Source: Acidobacteriota bacterium
GTDB lineage: Bacteria > Acidobacteriota > Thermoanaerobaculia > UBA5066
NCBI GenBank assembly: GCA_016716715.1
Contig: JADJVE010000004.1
Span: forward strand, 335,645-399,644
Length of the DNA: 64,000 nucleotides
Direction of reading: 5' to 3'
The position numbers and the translations under genes are program-made. How positions within the stretch are numbered: the stretch's first letter is position 1; each line of letters opens with the position of its first letter. A model generated the notes under the pieces. That model was not told where the DNA came from, ran no database searches, and saw only the letters and a list, made by a program, of their open reading frames with translations. Shown here piece after piece: positions 10,647 to 27,053 of the stretch.

Positions 10647-12404
10647 ATGAAAGACGTCAGGCTCCCGCTGTCCCTGCTGCTGGCCCTCGGCCTTTCTACG
10701 ACCGCGACGGCCGCGCCGCCGGCGTCCGTCGCGCCATCCGTCGCCCCGCTGCGATTCGCAATCTCCTATTCGAAGGATCTCTTTCCCGGCCCCCTCGACG
10801 GCCGGGTCCTCCTCATCCTCTCGAAGGACGACAAGGCCGAACCGCGCAAGCAGATCGACATCGGCTTCAAGACGCAGCAGATCTTTGGAGTGGACGTGGA
10901 CGGGCTCGCCCCCGGCGCCCCGGCCGTCGTCGACTCGGCGGTCCTCGGCTACCCGCTGGAGTCCCTCGCGGCGATCCCGAAGGGCACGTACGTCGTGCAG
11001 GCGGTCTTCCACAGGTACGAAACGTTTCGCCGGGCCGACGGCCACGTCGTGAAACTGCCGATGGACCGCGGCGAGGGCCAGCACTGGAACCTCGCGCCCG
11101 GAAACTTGTTTTCGACGCCGAAAAAGGTCGAGTTGGACCCGTCCCGGGCCGCGACGGTCCCGATCCTCTTCGATCACGTGATCCCGCCGATCCCCGAGCC
11201 GAAGGCGACGAAGTTCGTCCGGCACGAGCGTATTCGGAGCGAGCGGCTGTCGAAGTTCTGGGGGCGCGACATGGTTCTCGGCGCCCATGTCCTCCTCCCG
11301 CTCGGGTTCGACGAGCACCCGGACGCCCGCTACCCGCTCGTCATCTTCCACGGGCACTTTCCGGAGACGATTTCGGGCTTCCGCGAGGAGCCGCCCGACC
11401 CGAACCTGAAGCCGGAATACAGCGACCGTTTCCGCCTCGAGGGCTACAACCGGATCCAGCAGGAGCAGGCCCACCAGCTCTTCAAGGATTGGACGTCGCC
11501 CGGCTTCCCGCGCGCGATCGTCGTCGAGATTCAGCACGCGAACCCCTACTACGACGACTCGTACGCCGTGAACTCGGCGAACCTCGGCCCGTACGGCGAC
11601 GCCATCGAGTACGAGCTCCTCCCCTACCTCGAGAAGAAGTACCGCGCGCTCGGAGCCGGGTGGGCGCGCTTCGCGTACGGCGGTTCGACGGGAGGCTGGG
11701 AGGCGATGGCCGTCCAGGTCTTCTACCCCGACCACTACAACGGGATCTACGCGGCCTGCCCCGACCCGATCGACTTCCGCGCGAACACGGTCTTCGACCT
11801 CTACGCGGAGTCGAACGCGTACTTCCCCGACGCGCCGTGGAAACGGGTCCCGCGCCCCGGCCACCGCGACTCCTTCGGCCGCATTGCCGCGACGGTCGAG
11901 GACACGAACCGGCTCGAGCTCGTCCTCGGGACGAAGGGCCGCTCGGGCGAGCAGTGGGACATCTGGCAGGCCGTGTACTCCCCCGTCGGCGCGGACGGCT
12001 ACCCGAAGCCGATCTGGGACAAGAGGACCGGCGTCATCGACAAGGAGGTCGCGGCGTACTGGAAGGAGCACTACGACCTGACGGCGATCCTCGCGCGCGA
12101 CTGGGACAAGGGGCTCGGGAAGAAGCTCGAAGGCAAGCTGAACATCTTCGTCGGCGAGGCGGACAACTACTTCCTCAACAACGCCGTCGTCCTCGCCGAG
12201 GAGGTCCTGAAGTCCGTGAAGAACCCGCCGTCCGGCGCGTTCATCGACTACGAGCCGCGCGCGGAGCACTGCTGGAACGGCGACCACACACGCCCGAACG
12301 CGATCTCCCGCCTGAGGTACCACCAGTTCTTCCTGCCGAAGATCGTCGAGCGCATCCGGAAGACGGCGCCGCCGGGGGCGGACCTTAAGAGCTGGGATTA
12401 CTAG
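10647..12404 (+). CDS. Secreted alpha/beta-hydrolase, putative esterase
   Basis: The 585-residue product starts MKDVRLPLSLLLALGLS, a typical signal peptide ending near AAPPA, so it is probably periplasmic or secreted. The second half looks like an esterase-D/feruloyl-esterase-type fold. It has YPLVIFHGHFPE (oxyanion region), the nucleophile motif YGGSTGGWEAMA, an acidic segment GEADNYFLNNA and the catalytic-His candidate AEHCWNGDHT. The first 200 residues form a separate beta-rich part with no name I can give. The substrate is unknown. It stands alone on the plus strand, divergent from dxs; a TACTCT box lies 7 bases before the ATG and no Shine-Dalgarno sequence is seen. Confidence 0.72.
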   Translation: MKDVRLPLSLLLALGLSTTATAAPPASVAPSVAPLRFAISYSKDLFPGPLDGRVLLILSKDDKAEPRKQIDIGFKTQQIFGVDVDGLAPGAPAVVDSAVLGYPLESLAAIPKGTYVVQAVFHRYETFRRADGHVVKLPMDRGEGQHWNLAPGNLFSTPKKVELDPSRAATVPILFDHVIPPIPEPKATKFVRHERIRSERLSKFWGRDMVLGAHVLLPLGFDEHPDARYPLVIFHGHFPETISGFREEPPDPNLKPEYSDRFRLEGYNRIQQEQAHQLFKDWTSPGFPRAIVVEIQHANPYYDDSYAVNSANLGPYGDAIEYELLPYLEKKYRALGAGWARFAYGGSTGGWEAMAVQVFYPDHYNGIYAACPDPIDFRANTVFDLYAESNAYFPDAPWKRVPRPGHRDSFGRIAATVEDTNRLELVLGTKGRSGEQWDIWQAVYSPVGADGYPKPIWDKRTGVIDKEVAAYWKEHYDLTAILARDWDKGLGKKLEGKLNIFVGEADNYFLNNAVVLAEEVLKSVKNPPSGAFIDYEPRAEHCWNGDHTRPNAISRLRYHQFFLPKIVERIRKTAPPGADLKSWDY

Positions 12405-12408
12405 CAGG

Positions 12409-12450
12409 TGCTTGCATAATGCTTGCGTTTTGCAGCCACCGGCCTAGACT
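12409..12450 (+). promoter_or_regulatory. Candidate promoter/operator of the toxin-antitoxin pair
   Basis: TTGCGT (12423-12428) and TAGACT (12445-12450) are spaced by 16 bases, and the ATG follows only 6 bases later. TGCTTGC occurs twice (12409-12415 and 12420-12426). Ribbon-helix-helix antitoxins normally repress their own promoter, so the repeat may be an operator. This rests on sequence pattern only. Confidence 0.4.
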
Positions 12451-12456
12451 TTCCGC

Positions 12457-12714
12457 ATGGCGACGCTCCACGTCCGCGACGTTCCCGACGACGTCTACGC
12501 GAAGATCCGCGCCCTCGCCCGGTCGGAAGGGCGGTCGCTGAACGCCCAGGTCATCCGCCTCCTGGCGTCCACGGCGCGCGGCGTGGCGACCGCCCTTTCC
12601 GTCGAGGACGCGCTCGGGTCCGCCCGGAAGATCCGCGAGGCCGGGAAGACGCGCCGCGGAGCCTCGAGCCTCTCGCTCCTCCACGAAGCCCGCCGGTCCC
12701 GCGAGCGCCGATGA
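12457..12714 (+). CDS. Ribbon-helix-helix antitoxin, VapB/FitA-like
   Basis: The 85-residue product begins MATLHVRDVPDDVYAKIRAL and continues ARSEGRSLNAQVIRLL. This is the short beta strand plus two helices of a FitA/Arc-type ribbon-helix-helix DNA-binding domain. The C-terminal half is basic and presumably wraps the toxin. The stop overlaps the ATG of a PIN-domain gene by four bases (12711-12714), as is standard for VapBC pairs. The predicted role is to neutralise the PIN RNase and repress the pair's promoter. The toxin reading frame is broken, so the antitoxin may now lack its partner. Confidence 0.8.
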   Translation: MATLHVRDVPDDVYAKIRALARSEGRSLNAQVIRLLASTARGVATALSVEDALGSARKIREAGKTRRGASSLSLLHEARRSRERR

Positions 12715-13126
12715 ACTTCCCGGACACGCTCGTCGTGGACGCGAGCGTCGGCGTCAAGCTGTTCCTCGAGGAAGAGGGATCGCGGGAGGCGGAGGCGATC
12801 TTCGCTCTCCTCGCGGGCGTCTCCCCGCGGACGCTCGCCGTCCCGGACCTCTTCTTCGTCGAGTGCGCCAACGTCTTCAGGAGCCGCGTCCACCGGCGCC
12901 TCATGAAGCCCGCGGCGCGCGACGCGTCGGATCCTGGCGCGCGCCCGCCCGTGCGCCGGGGAACTGCGCGGCCGCCCTCGACCTTGCGCTCGACCACGGT
13001 CTCTCGGTCTACGACGCCGTCTACGCCGTCCTCGCCCGCACGCTCGCGGCCCCGCTCGTCACGGCCGACGGCCGCCTCCTCGCGGCGCTCCGCAAGGCCG
13101 GCATCGCCGCGCTGCCCTTGGCCTGA
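12711..13126 (+). pseudogene. VapC-like PIN-domain toxin, frameshifted
   Basis: PIN-domain toxins are Mg-dependent RNases with four acidic residues. From the ATG at 12711 the product reads MNFPDTLVVDASVGVKLFLE, then PDLFFVECANVFRSRVHRR, supplying the first Asp and the Glu. After about 12900 family resemblance stops in this frame. It resumes in another frame as DHGLSVYDAVYAVLAR and PLVTADGRLLAALRKAG, giving the remaining acids, and ends at 13126. At least one frame change, probably two, lies in about 12905-12970, where a few codons also seem missing. It is either an inactivated toxin or a sequence error. Confidence 0.75.
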
Positions 13127-13149
13127 CTCTTCGGCTTCGGCGCGGCAGC

Positions 13150-14945
13150 CGGCCGGCCTCGACCACTCGGCGAGCAACACAGCTCCAGCCTCGTCCGAAG
13201 TAACGCCGCGCACCTCGTGCCCCATCGACGAGCCGGTACCACCGCCGGCGGCACGCACGAGGTACGGCCATCGTCACTTCCCTCCACCCCCACGGGGGTC
13301 CTGCCGAGCTTCCGTCCGCAGCACCGATCCACATCGGCAAGGAGCTGGAGTGCGCCTCCCGTGAGCGACTCGGCATGCCCTCGGTGGGAGCACCGCGAGA
13401 AGGCGAGCGGTCAGGTCGACGTTGAGCCCATTCCCTCCACGCGCTGGAGAGCCGCCAGGCCCCCACCAGCCGACGCCTTCGAGCGACCCTTCCCGCACCG
13501 CCGACACGGGTCACGACAGAGAGCGCGAGGAGTACCGCTGGCGGAGCACCTTCTGACTTCCCGAGGGTCCCAGCGCTTCCTCGAGCGCGTCGGCCCGCGC
13601 GCGCCTCCGCGAGCCCCTGCTCGCTCGCGCTCGGCAAGTTGAAATCGGAAGACCGGAACGGAACCCGGCAGCCGCGAGCGCGAAGCCGCGGTTGCCCGCA
13701 TCCGCAGGGTCGCACGCGCCGGGGCGCCACTCCGCGCGGGCAGTCGAGAAAGAGACCATGCAGCGCTTGAGGTGGTCCGGGCGTCTTCCGGCACCTGCGG
13801 AACGGAGCCGTATTCGAGAAAGAACGGCCTGACCTGGGACACCTGGAGGAGCGCCGGTCGCCGCCCCGGCGACACCGGCGCAATCGGTCGGCGAGGTTCT
13901 TCGACATCACGTCCAGACCGAGTTCCTGCCGGTAGTAGTGCAGCGATGCGGAACGGCAGACGCGCGGCAGGTTGGAGAAGAGAACGGAGGCCGCGGCGTC
14001 ATTGCGAAACAGCCGGGCCCACGCGGACGCGCATGGGTCGAGTCCAGGGTGGCTGTCCCCGACCCTGCGGCGGAGCATCGGGTCGGATCGTGGGGGTGTC
14101 CCGGCGTGGGCGGCGATCAGACCCGGCAGGTCGTCGCAAGGCGGCCCTGCGGTACGCACCAGATCGTCATGGCCCTCCAGCTCGAGACCTCGAGGATTCG
14201 GAACTTCAGAGCCGTCTCCGCGAACACGGTACCGCCGGAAAGGAGGGCTTCCCAGCGGTCGGCGTCGTATTCCATCTGCCTGTTCAAGAAGGCGCTGAGA
14301 GCCACGCCGATTTGGAGTTCGACGAGAACCCACGGCACGCCGCACCAAGCGCCGCCAACGCAAGGGAGTCGAACGAGGACGGCGGGATCGTCTTCGAGGA
14401 CGCCGAGAGCCGGCGTCCCACGGTCCCCTCGAGGGGCCGGTAGAACCAGCGGTTCACGCCCTCACGATCCGGAGGCGCGCCCGACCCCTGCCGGAAGTCC
14501 GAACTCGTGCGCAGACCCAAGGGCCTCCACGGGAGCCCAGCGTGAGCTCAGACGCCCTGGCGAAGGCTGAGGAGATTCAGGTGCCCGCGACGCGTTACGC
14601 CCGTGTCCGCGACATGCGATCGGGGTCTTGCCCCAGAGCCGCGCAGGCGGCGACGTACGCGAAGAGAAGCGGCTCGTCGCCGTGGAGCGCCCACCGTTCG
14701 TCCCCAAACGCACGCAAAACCGGCTTCAACAGGAAAAGAGCGACCGTGGCGCCGAACGCGACGCAGCCCAGGGCGAAGGCGAGCTCCCAGAGGCCCTTCG
14801 CGTGTGGCACCCAGAACCCGCCGAGGACCGCAACGCCGGCAAAGAAGGCGACGAGGGACATGTAGAGGGCGACAAGGACGCCCCAGGCCAACAGAACGGC
14901 GACGAGGCTCAGCAGATAGCCGAACGGCGGCCGCTGAAACGGCAA
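13150..14945 (-). pseudogene. Decayed M48-family metallopeptidase gene
   Basis: This otherwise gene-free stretch holds pieces of one membrane zinc peptidase scattered over several minus-strand frames. In order: two N-terminal membrane segments (MPFQRPPFGYLLSLVAVLLA, then GCVAFGATVALFLLKPVL) and EPLLFAYV up to about 14600; then AHEFG near 14500, where the frame breaks inside the HEFGH zinc motif; then GVNRWFYRPLEG; then FLNRQMEYDADRWEALLSGG (about 14270); then DDLPGLI, VLFSNLP and LHYYRQELGLDV (to about 13910); then SSDFNLPSASE and ARADALEEALGP further down. About 40 residues expected before HEFGH also seem lost. Both ends are approximate. Family assignment rests on memory of M48 motifs. Confidence 0.68.
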
Positions 14946-15029
14946 TTCCAGATCGAGAGATGCAAGAATCGCCTCGGCGGAATTGATGGCCGGTCAGTCT
15001 CCGAGGCCGAAGGCATCGCCGAATTGACC

Positions 15030-15063
15030 ACAAGAAGAAAAGGGCCGGCTTGCGCCGGCCCTT
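15030..15063 (-). terminator. Intrinsic terminator after rpoC
   Basis: AAGGGCCGGC (15040-15049) and GCCGGCCCTT (15054-15063) form a perfect 10-bp stem with a 4-base loop. Read on the minus strand the stem is followed by TTTCTTCTTG, a T-rich tract. It lies 24 bases after the rpoC stop and would end the rpoBC transcript before the pseudogene region. Confidence 0.88.
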
Positions 15064-15086
15064 GAGGGAACGATGGGATCGAAGGA

Positions 15087-19310
<4,224 letters not shown>

Positions 19311-19325
19311 GTATTCCTCTTCTCC

Positions 19326-23600
<4,275 letters not shown>

Positions 23601-23688
23601 GGGGTGCTTGTCCTCTCATGGCCGCGCGCTGGCCGGGGTGTGAGGCGCGCGATGGGGCGACGACGAAGATCGAGAGAAGCGGCTGTTG

Positions 23689-23719
23689 GCGGGGGAAACC
23701 GAACCTCGGTTTCCCCCGC
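23689..23719 (-). other. Perfect 14-bp hairpin between rplL and rpoB
   Basis: GCGGGGGAAACCGA (23689-23702) pairs perfectly with TCGGTTTCCCCCGC (23706-23719) around a 3-base loop. No T run follows, so full termination is unlikely. In E. coli the same gap holds an attenuator and an RNase III cleavage site that lower rpoBC expression relative to L12; position and form suggest the same role here. That function is inferred. Confidence 0.6.
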
Positions 23720-23732
23720 ACCCCCATCCGGG

Positions 23733-24110
23733 TTACTTGACCTCGACCTTCGCGCCCGCGTCCTCGAACTTCTTCTTGATGGAAGCGGCCTCGTCCTTCG
23801 AAACGCCTTCCTTGATGACGCCGAGGTTCTCGACGAGATCCTTGGCTTCCTTGAGCCCGAGCGAGGCGTTGACCTCGCGGACGACCTTGATGACGTTGAT
23901 CTTGTTCGAGCCGGCCTCCTTGAGCGCGACCGTGAACTCGGTCTGCTCCTCGGCGGCGGCGGCGGCCGGGGCGGCCGCTGCGGCGGCCGGAGCGGCCATC
24001 ATCGCGGCGGAGACGCCGAACTTCTCCTCGAGAGCCTTGACGAGGTTGTTCAGCTCGAGGACGGACATCGATTCGATTTCCTTGACGAAAGTCTCGACGT
24101 TGAGTGCCAT
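23733..24110 (-). CDS. rplL: 50S ribosomal protein L7/L12 (bL12)
   Basis: bL12 forms the stalk dimers that recruit translational GTPases. The 125-residue product has the N-terminal dimer domain (LNVETFVKEIESMSVLELNN), an Ala-rich hinge (about residues 38-52), and the C-terminal domain with FTVALKEAGSNKINVIKVVR and SLGLKEAKDLVENLGVIKEG. Normal length. It follows rplJ after 24 bases and precedes the rpoB leader hairpin. Confidence 0.98.
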   Translation of the reverse strand: MALNVETFVKEIESMSVLELNNLVKALEEKFGVSAAMMAAPAAAAAAPAAAAAEEQTEFTVALKEAGSNKINVIKVVREVNASLGLKEAKDLVENLGVIKEGVSKDEAASIKKKFEDAGAKVEVK

Positions 24111-24134
24111 GGTTCTATCTCCTGATTCTTCGGC

Positions 24135-24677
24135 TTAAGCCGTGGTTTCTTCGGACTTTGCTTTTTGCTGAGCCACGGCCGCGAGGGTCGCGGCGACGTT
24201 GCGGTGAGGGGCGGCGAGGACCGTCACGAGGCGCCGGATCGGCGACTGCATGAGGCCCAGGAGCTTGCCGACGAGCTCGGCGCGCGACGGCAGGTTTGCG
24301 AGGGTCTCGAGCTCCTTCGCCGCGACGGGCTTGCCGTCGAGGAGGGCGGCCTTGACCTTCACGTTCGGGTTCGTCTTGCCGAAGGTGTGGAGAACCTTGG
24401 CGAGCGCGACGACGTCCGTCGTCGAGTAGGCGATGCCCGTCATCCCCGTGAAGTGCTCCTTGAGCGAACCGAGGGGCTTTCCCTCGAGGGCGCGCAGGGC
24501 GAGCGTGTTCTTCACGACGATGTAGTCGGACTTGGCGGCGCGGATCTGGCGGCGCAGGTCCGTCACGGCCGGCACCGACAGGCCCTTGTAGTCGATCAGG
24601 AACGCGTGGGAGGCCTTCCCCACCGTCGCCGCGAGCTCGGCGAGCTCTTCGGCCTTGGAAGCGCGCGTGGTCGTCAT
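24135..24677 (-). CDS. rplJ: 50S ribosomal protein L10 (uL10)
   Basis: uL10 anchors the L12 dimers at the stalk base. The 180-residue product has LIDYKGLSVPAVTDLRRQIR and YIVVKNTLALRALEG in its rRNA-binding half, and a C-terminal helical tail for L12 that ends AQQKAKSEETTA. Its ATG shares one base with the rplA stop (TGATG), so no separate leader RNA fits between L1 and L10; control by L10 would have to act elsewhere or by coupling. Confidence 0.97.
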   Translation of the reverse strand: MTTTRASKAEELAELAATVGKASHAFLIDYKGLSVPAVTDLRRQIRAAKSDYIVVKNTLALRALEGKPLGSLKEHFTGMTGIAYSTTDVVALAKVLHTFGKTNPNVKVKAALLDGKPVAAKELETLANLPSRAELVGKLLGLMQSPIRRLVTVLAAPHRNVAATLAAVAQQKAKSEETTA

Positions 24678-25384
24678 CAGACGGTCCTTCCGACGAGCTT
24701 CTCGGCGGTCGCGGGATCCACCGGGACGCCCGGGCCCATCGTCGACGAAAGGACGACGGACTTCATGTACTTGCCCTTCGCGGCGGCGGGCTTCGCCTTC
24801 TGGACCGCCGAGAGGAGCGCTTCGGTGTTCTCGACGAGCTGGATCTCGGGGAACGAGACCTTGCCGACGGGAACGTGGATGATCGCCGTCTTGTCGACGC
24901 GGAACTCGATCTTGCCCGCCTTCAGCTCCTTGACGGCCTTGGCGACGTCGAACGTGACCGTGCCGGCCTTCGGGTTCGGCATGAGGCCGCGCGGGCCGAG
25001 CACCTTGCCGAGCCGCCCGAGCGACTTCATCATGTCGGGCGTCGCGACGAGCGCCTCGAAGTCGAGCATGCCGGCCTGGATCTTCGCGACGAGGTCGTCC
25101 CCGCCCACGACGTCCGCTCCCGCAGCTTCGGCTTCCTTGATCTTCTCACCGGAAGCCACGACGGCCACGCGGGTCGTCTTCCCGAGGCCGTGCGGAAGCA
25201 CGACCGTGCCGCGCACCATCTGGTCCGCGTGCTTCGGGTCGACGCCGAGGCGAAGGGCCACCTCGACCGTCTCGTTGAACTTGGCGAACGACGCGGACTT
25301 GACGAGCGCGACGGCCTGGGGCACGTCGTAGAGCTTCGCCTTGTCGACTTTCGCGGCGGACGCGGTGAATTTCTTGCCACTCAT
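24677..25384 (-). CDS. rplA: 50S ribosomal protein L1 (uL1)
   Basis: uL1 forms the mobile L1 stalk that helps release E-site tRNA. I place the start at the ATG at 25384, giving 235 residues from MSGKKFTASAAKVDKAKLYD. GGAG lies 9 bases upstream, and the extra upstream in-frame codons show no family match. The motifs AGADVVGGDDLVAKIQAG, GRLGKVLGPRGLMPNPKAGT and KAGKIEFRVDKTAIIHVPVG are canonical. It overlaps rplJ by one base. A 133-base gap separates it from rplK. Confidence 0.96.
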   Translation of the reverse strand: MSGKKFTASAAKVDKAKLYDVPQAVALVKSASFAKFNETVEVALRLGVDPKHADQMVRGTVVLPHGLGKTTRVAVVASGEKIKEAEAAGADVVGGDDLVAKIQAGMLDFEALVATPDMMKSLGRLGKVLGPRGLMPNPKAGTVTFDVAKAVKELKAGKIEFRVDKTAIIHVPVGKVSFPEIQLVENTEALLSAVQKAKPAAAKGKYMKSVVLSSTMGPGVPVDPATAEKLVGRTV

Positions 25385-25466
25385 GGTGTGTTGTTCTCCG
25401 GAGTCGGTCGCATCCCCTGGGTCCGTCGGTGAGAAGCCCCGGGGCATCCCGGGCACCTGCGAACCG

Positions 25467-25489
25467 CGCGCCGGGAGAGGCCCGGCGCG
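25467..25489 (-). other. GC-rich hairpin upstream of rplA
   Basis: CGCGCCGGG (25467-25475) pairs with CCCGGCGCG (25481-25489) around a 5-base loop in the 133-base rplK-rplA gap. No T run follows. It could help L1 autoregulation or mRNA processing, but I see no clear copy of the L1 rRNA-binding site, so its role is open. Confidence 0.3.
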
Positions 25490-25517
25490 GGAGGCTTCCG
25501 CCTCGTTGATCGCGGCG

Positions 25518-25943
25518 TCAGCCGACGACCTCGATTCCCATGGATCGGGCGGTCCCCTCCACCGACTTGACGGCGGCGGCGAGGTCCACGGTGTTCAGGT
25601 CGACGAGCTTGAGCTTGGCGATCTCCTCGACCTGCTTCTTCGTCACCTTGCCGACTTTCGTCTTGTTCGGGACGCCCGAGCCCTTTTCGAGCTTGGCGGC
25701 CTTCTTGAGCAGGACGGCGGCGGGGGGCGTCTTCGTGATGAACGAGTACGACCGGTCCGAATACACCGTGACGACGACGGGGATGATGAGCCCCACGTCC
25801 TTCGCGGTCTTCGCGTTGAAGGCCTTGCAGAAGTCCATGATGTTGACGCCCTGCGGACCGAGCGCGGTGCCGACGGGCGGAGCGGGCGTCGCCTTCCCGG
25901 CTTCGATCTGGAGCTTGACGTATCCCGTTACTTTCTTTGCCAT
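25518..25943 (-). CDS. rplK: 50S ribosomal protein L11 (uL11)
   Basis: uL11 binds the GTPase-associated centre and is needed for RelA activation. The 141-residue product shows YVKLQIEAGKATPAPPVGTA, LGPQGVNIMDFCKAFNAKT and the C-terminal rRNA-binding domain with KVTKKQVEEIAKLKLVDLN and GTARSMGIEV. The N-terminal prolines linked to thiostrepton and micrococcin sensitivity are present. It follows nusG after 9 bases. Confidence 0.98.
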   Translation of the reverse strand: MAKKVTGYVKLQIEAGKATPAPPVGTALGPQGVNIMDFCKAFNAKTAKDVGLIIPVVVTVYSDRSYSFITKTPPAAVLLKKAAKLEKGSGVPNKTKVGKVTKKQVEEIAKLKLVDLNTVDLAAAVKSVEGTARSMGIEVVG

Positions 25944-25952
25944 GGTCGTTCC

Positions 25953-26540
25953 TTACAGCTTCTGGACCTGGACGAATTCGAGCTCGACCGGCGTCGGCCG
26001 GCCGAAGATGGTGACGAGGACGCGAAGTGTCGAGCGCTCGAGGTTGATGTCCTCGACCGTGCCCGTGAACTCCTTGAAGGGGCCGTCCGTGATCTTGACC
26101 TGCTCGCCGCGCTCGTAGACGTAACGCGGCTTCGGCTTTTCCTTGGACTCGGCCGTGTGGTGGAGGATCGAGTCGACCTCGTCCTGCGTGAGCGGGACGG
26201 GCGCCTTCGACGAGCCCCCGACGAATCCGGTGACCTTCGGCGTGTTGCGCACGAGATGCCAGGTTTCGTCGGACATCTCCATCTGCACGAGGACGTAGCC
26301 CGGGAAGAACTTCCGCTCGACGTTGCGGCGCTTCCCGGCCTTCATCTCGACGACGGTCTCCTTCGGCACGCGGATCTCGCCGAAGTGGACCTCCATGCCG
26401 AGGGCCTTGATGCGGTTCTGCAGCTCCGTGACGACACGGTCCTCGAAGCCCGAGTACGTGTGGACGATGAACCAGTCCATGTGCGGCGCCGCCGCGGCGG
26501 GGGCCGCGCTGCCCGTGTCCTGAGAATCGACTTCGCTCAC
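25953..26540 (-). CDS. nusG: Transcription termination/antitermination factor NusG
   Basis: NusG binds the polymerase clamp through its NGN domain and contacts Rho or S10 through its KOW domain. The 195-residue product has an Ala-rich 20-residue lead, then the NGN domain (MDWFIVHTYSGFEDRVVTEL, FFPGYVLVQMEM, WHLVRNTPKVTGFVGG) and a KOW domain with GEQVKITDGPFKEFTGTVED ending in VELEFVQVQKL. It lies between secE and rplK, the usual arrangement. Confidence 0.97.
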   Translation of the reverse strand: MSEVDSQDTGSAAPAAAAPHMDWFIVHTYSGFEDRVVTELQNRIKALGMEVHFGEIRVPKETVVEMKAGKRRNVERKFFPGYVLVQMEMSDETWHLVRNTPKVTGFVGGSSKAPVPLTQDEVDSILHHTAESKEKPKPRYVYERGEQVKITDGPFKEFTGTVEDINLERSTLRVLVTIFGRPTPVELEFVQVQKL

Positions 26541-26564
26541 CGCTTTGCCTTTATCGTTCCGTCT

Positions 26565-26777
26565 TCAGCCGCCGAAGGCGGAGAAGAGCTTGTTCACGAG
26601 CGGCGTCACCGCCGCGTCGACGAGGAAGAGGAAGATGCCCACGAGGACCGTGTAGACGATGACCACCATCGTCGTCCCCACGACCTCGTCCCGGTCCGGC
26701 CACGAGACCTTCCCGGTCTCCTTCTTCACGTCCGAAAGGAAGCCGCGGAAGGTGGTCCAACGCTCGCTGAAGTTCAT
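26565..26777 (-). CDS. secE: Preprotein translocase subunit SecE
   Basis: SecE clamps SecY in the inner-membrane translocon. The 70-residue product is the short one-helix form: an amphipathic segment FLSDVKKETGKVSWPDRDEV, with the conserved V-x-W-P-x-R/S pattern, followed by one membrane helix (about residues 38-58) and a short tail. It sits between tRNA-Trp and nusG. The rpmG gene often found just before secE is absent; only 67 bases separate secE from the tRNA. Confidence 0.95.
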   Translation of the reverse strand: MNFSERWTTFRGFLSDVKKETGKVSWPDRDEVVGTTMVVIVYTVLVGIFLFLVDAAVTPLVNKLFSAFGG

Positions 26778-26844
26778 GTCGTTTCGTTCGTCCTTCGTGT
26801 CGATTCGGGTCCGTCGTGTCGTCGTCTCTGGTCAAGGCCGAGGT

Positions 26845-26922
26845 TGGCAGGGGTGCGGGGATTCGAACCCCGAACCTACGGTTTTGGAGACCGCCGCTCT
26901 AGCCAGTTGGAGCTACACCCCT
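26845..26922 (-). tRNA. tRNA-Trp (anticodon CCA)
   Basis: The minus strand folds as a cloverleaf: acceptor AGGGGTG/CACCCCT, anticodon stem-loop GGTCTCCAAAACC with CCA, and T-arm GGGGTTCGAATCCCC. The 3' CCA is encoded (26845-26847). It is the last tRNA of a five-gene run just upstream of secE. Confidence 0.96.
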
Positions 26923-26951
26923 GTACGTCGTCGCGTGACAAGCTGCGTGAA

Positions 26952-27026
26952 TGGAGCGGGAGACGGGATTCGAACCCGCGACCAACAGCTTGGAAGGCTG
27001 TGACTCTACCCCTGAGTTACTCCCGC
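26952..27026 (-). tRNA. tRNA-Gly (anticodon TCC)
   Basis: Acceptor GCGGGAG/CTCCCGC, anticodon stem-loop CAGCCTTCCAAGCTG with TCC, and T-arm CGGGTTCGAATCCCG. CCA is encoded at 26952-26954. It reads GGA/GGG glycine codons. It is fourth in transcription order. Confidence 0.96.
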
Positions 27027-27053
27027 TCAGGTACGTGATCCGCGCGGGGAAAC

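Noticed and set aside
13059..14363. A 434-codon minus-strand open frame as an intact gene
   Set aside because: Only parts of it resemble a protein family (DDLPGLI to LHYYRQELGLDV and SSDFNLPSASE); the rest is Arg-rich nonsense. It fits better as one frame of the M48 pseudogene.
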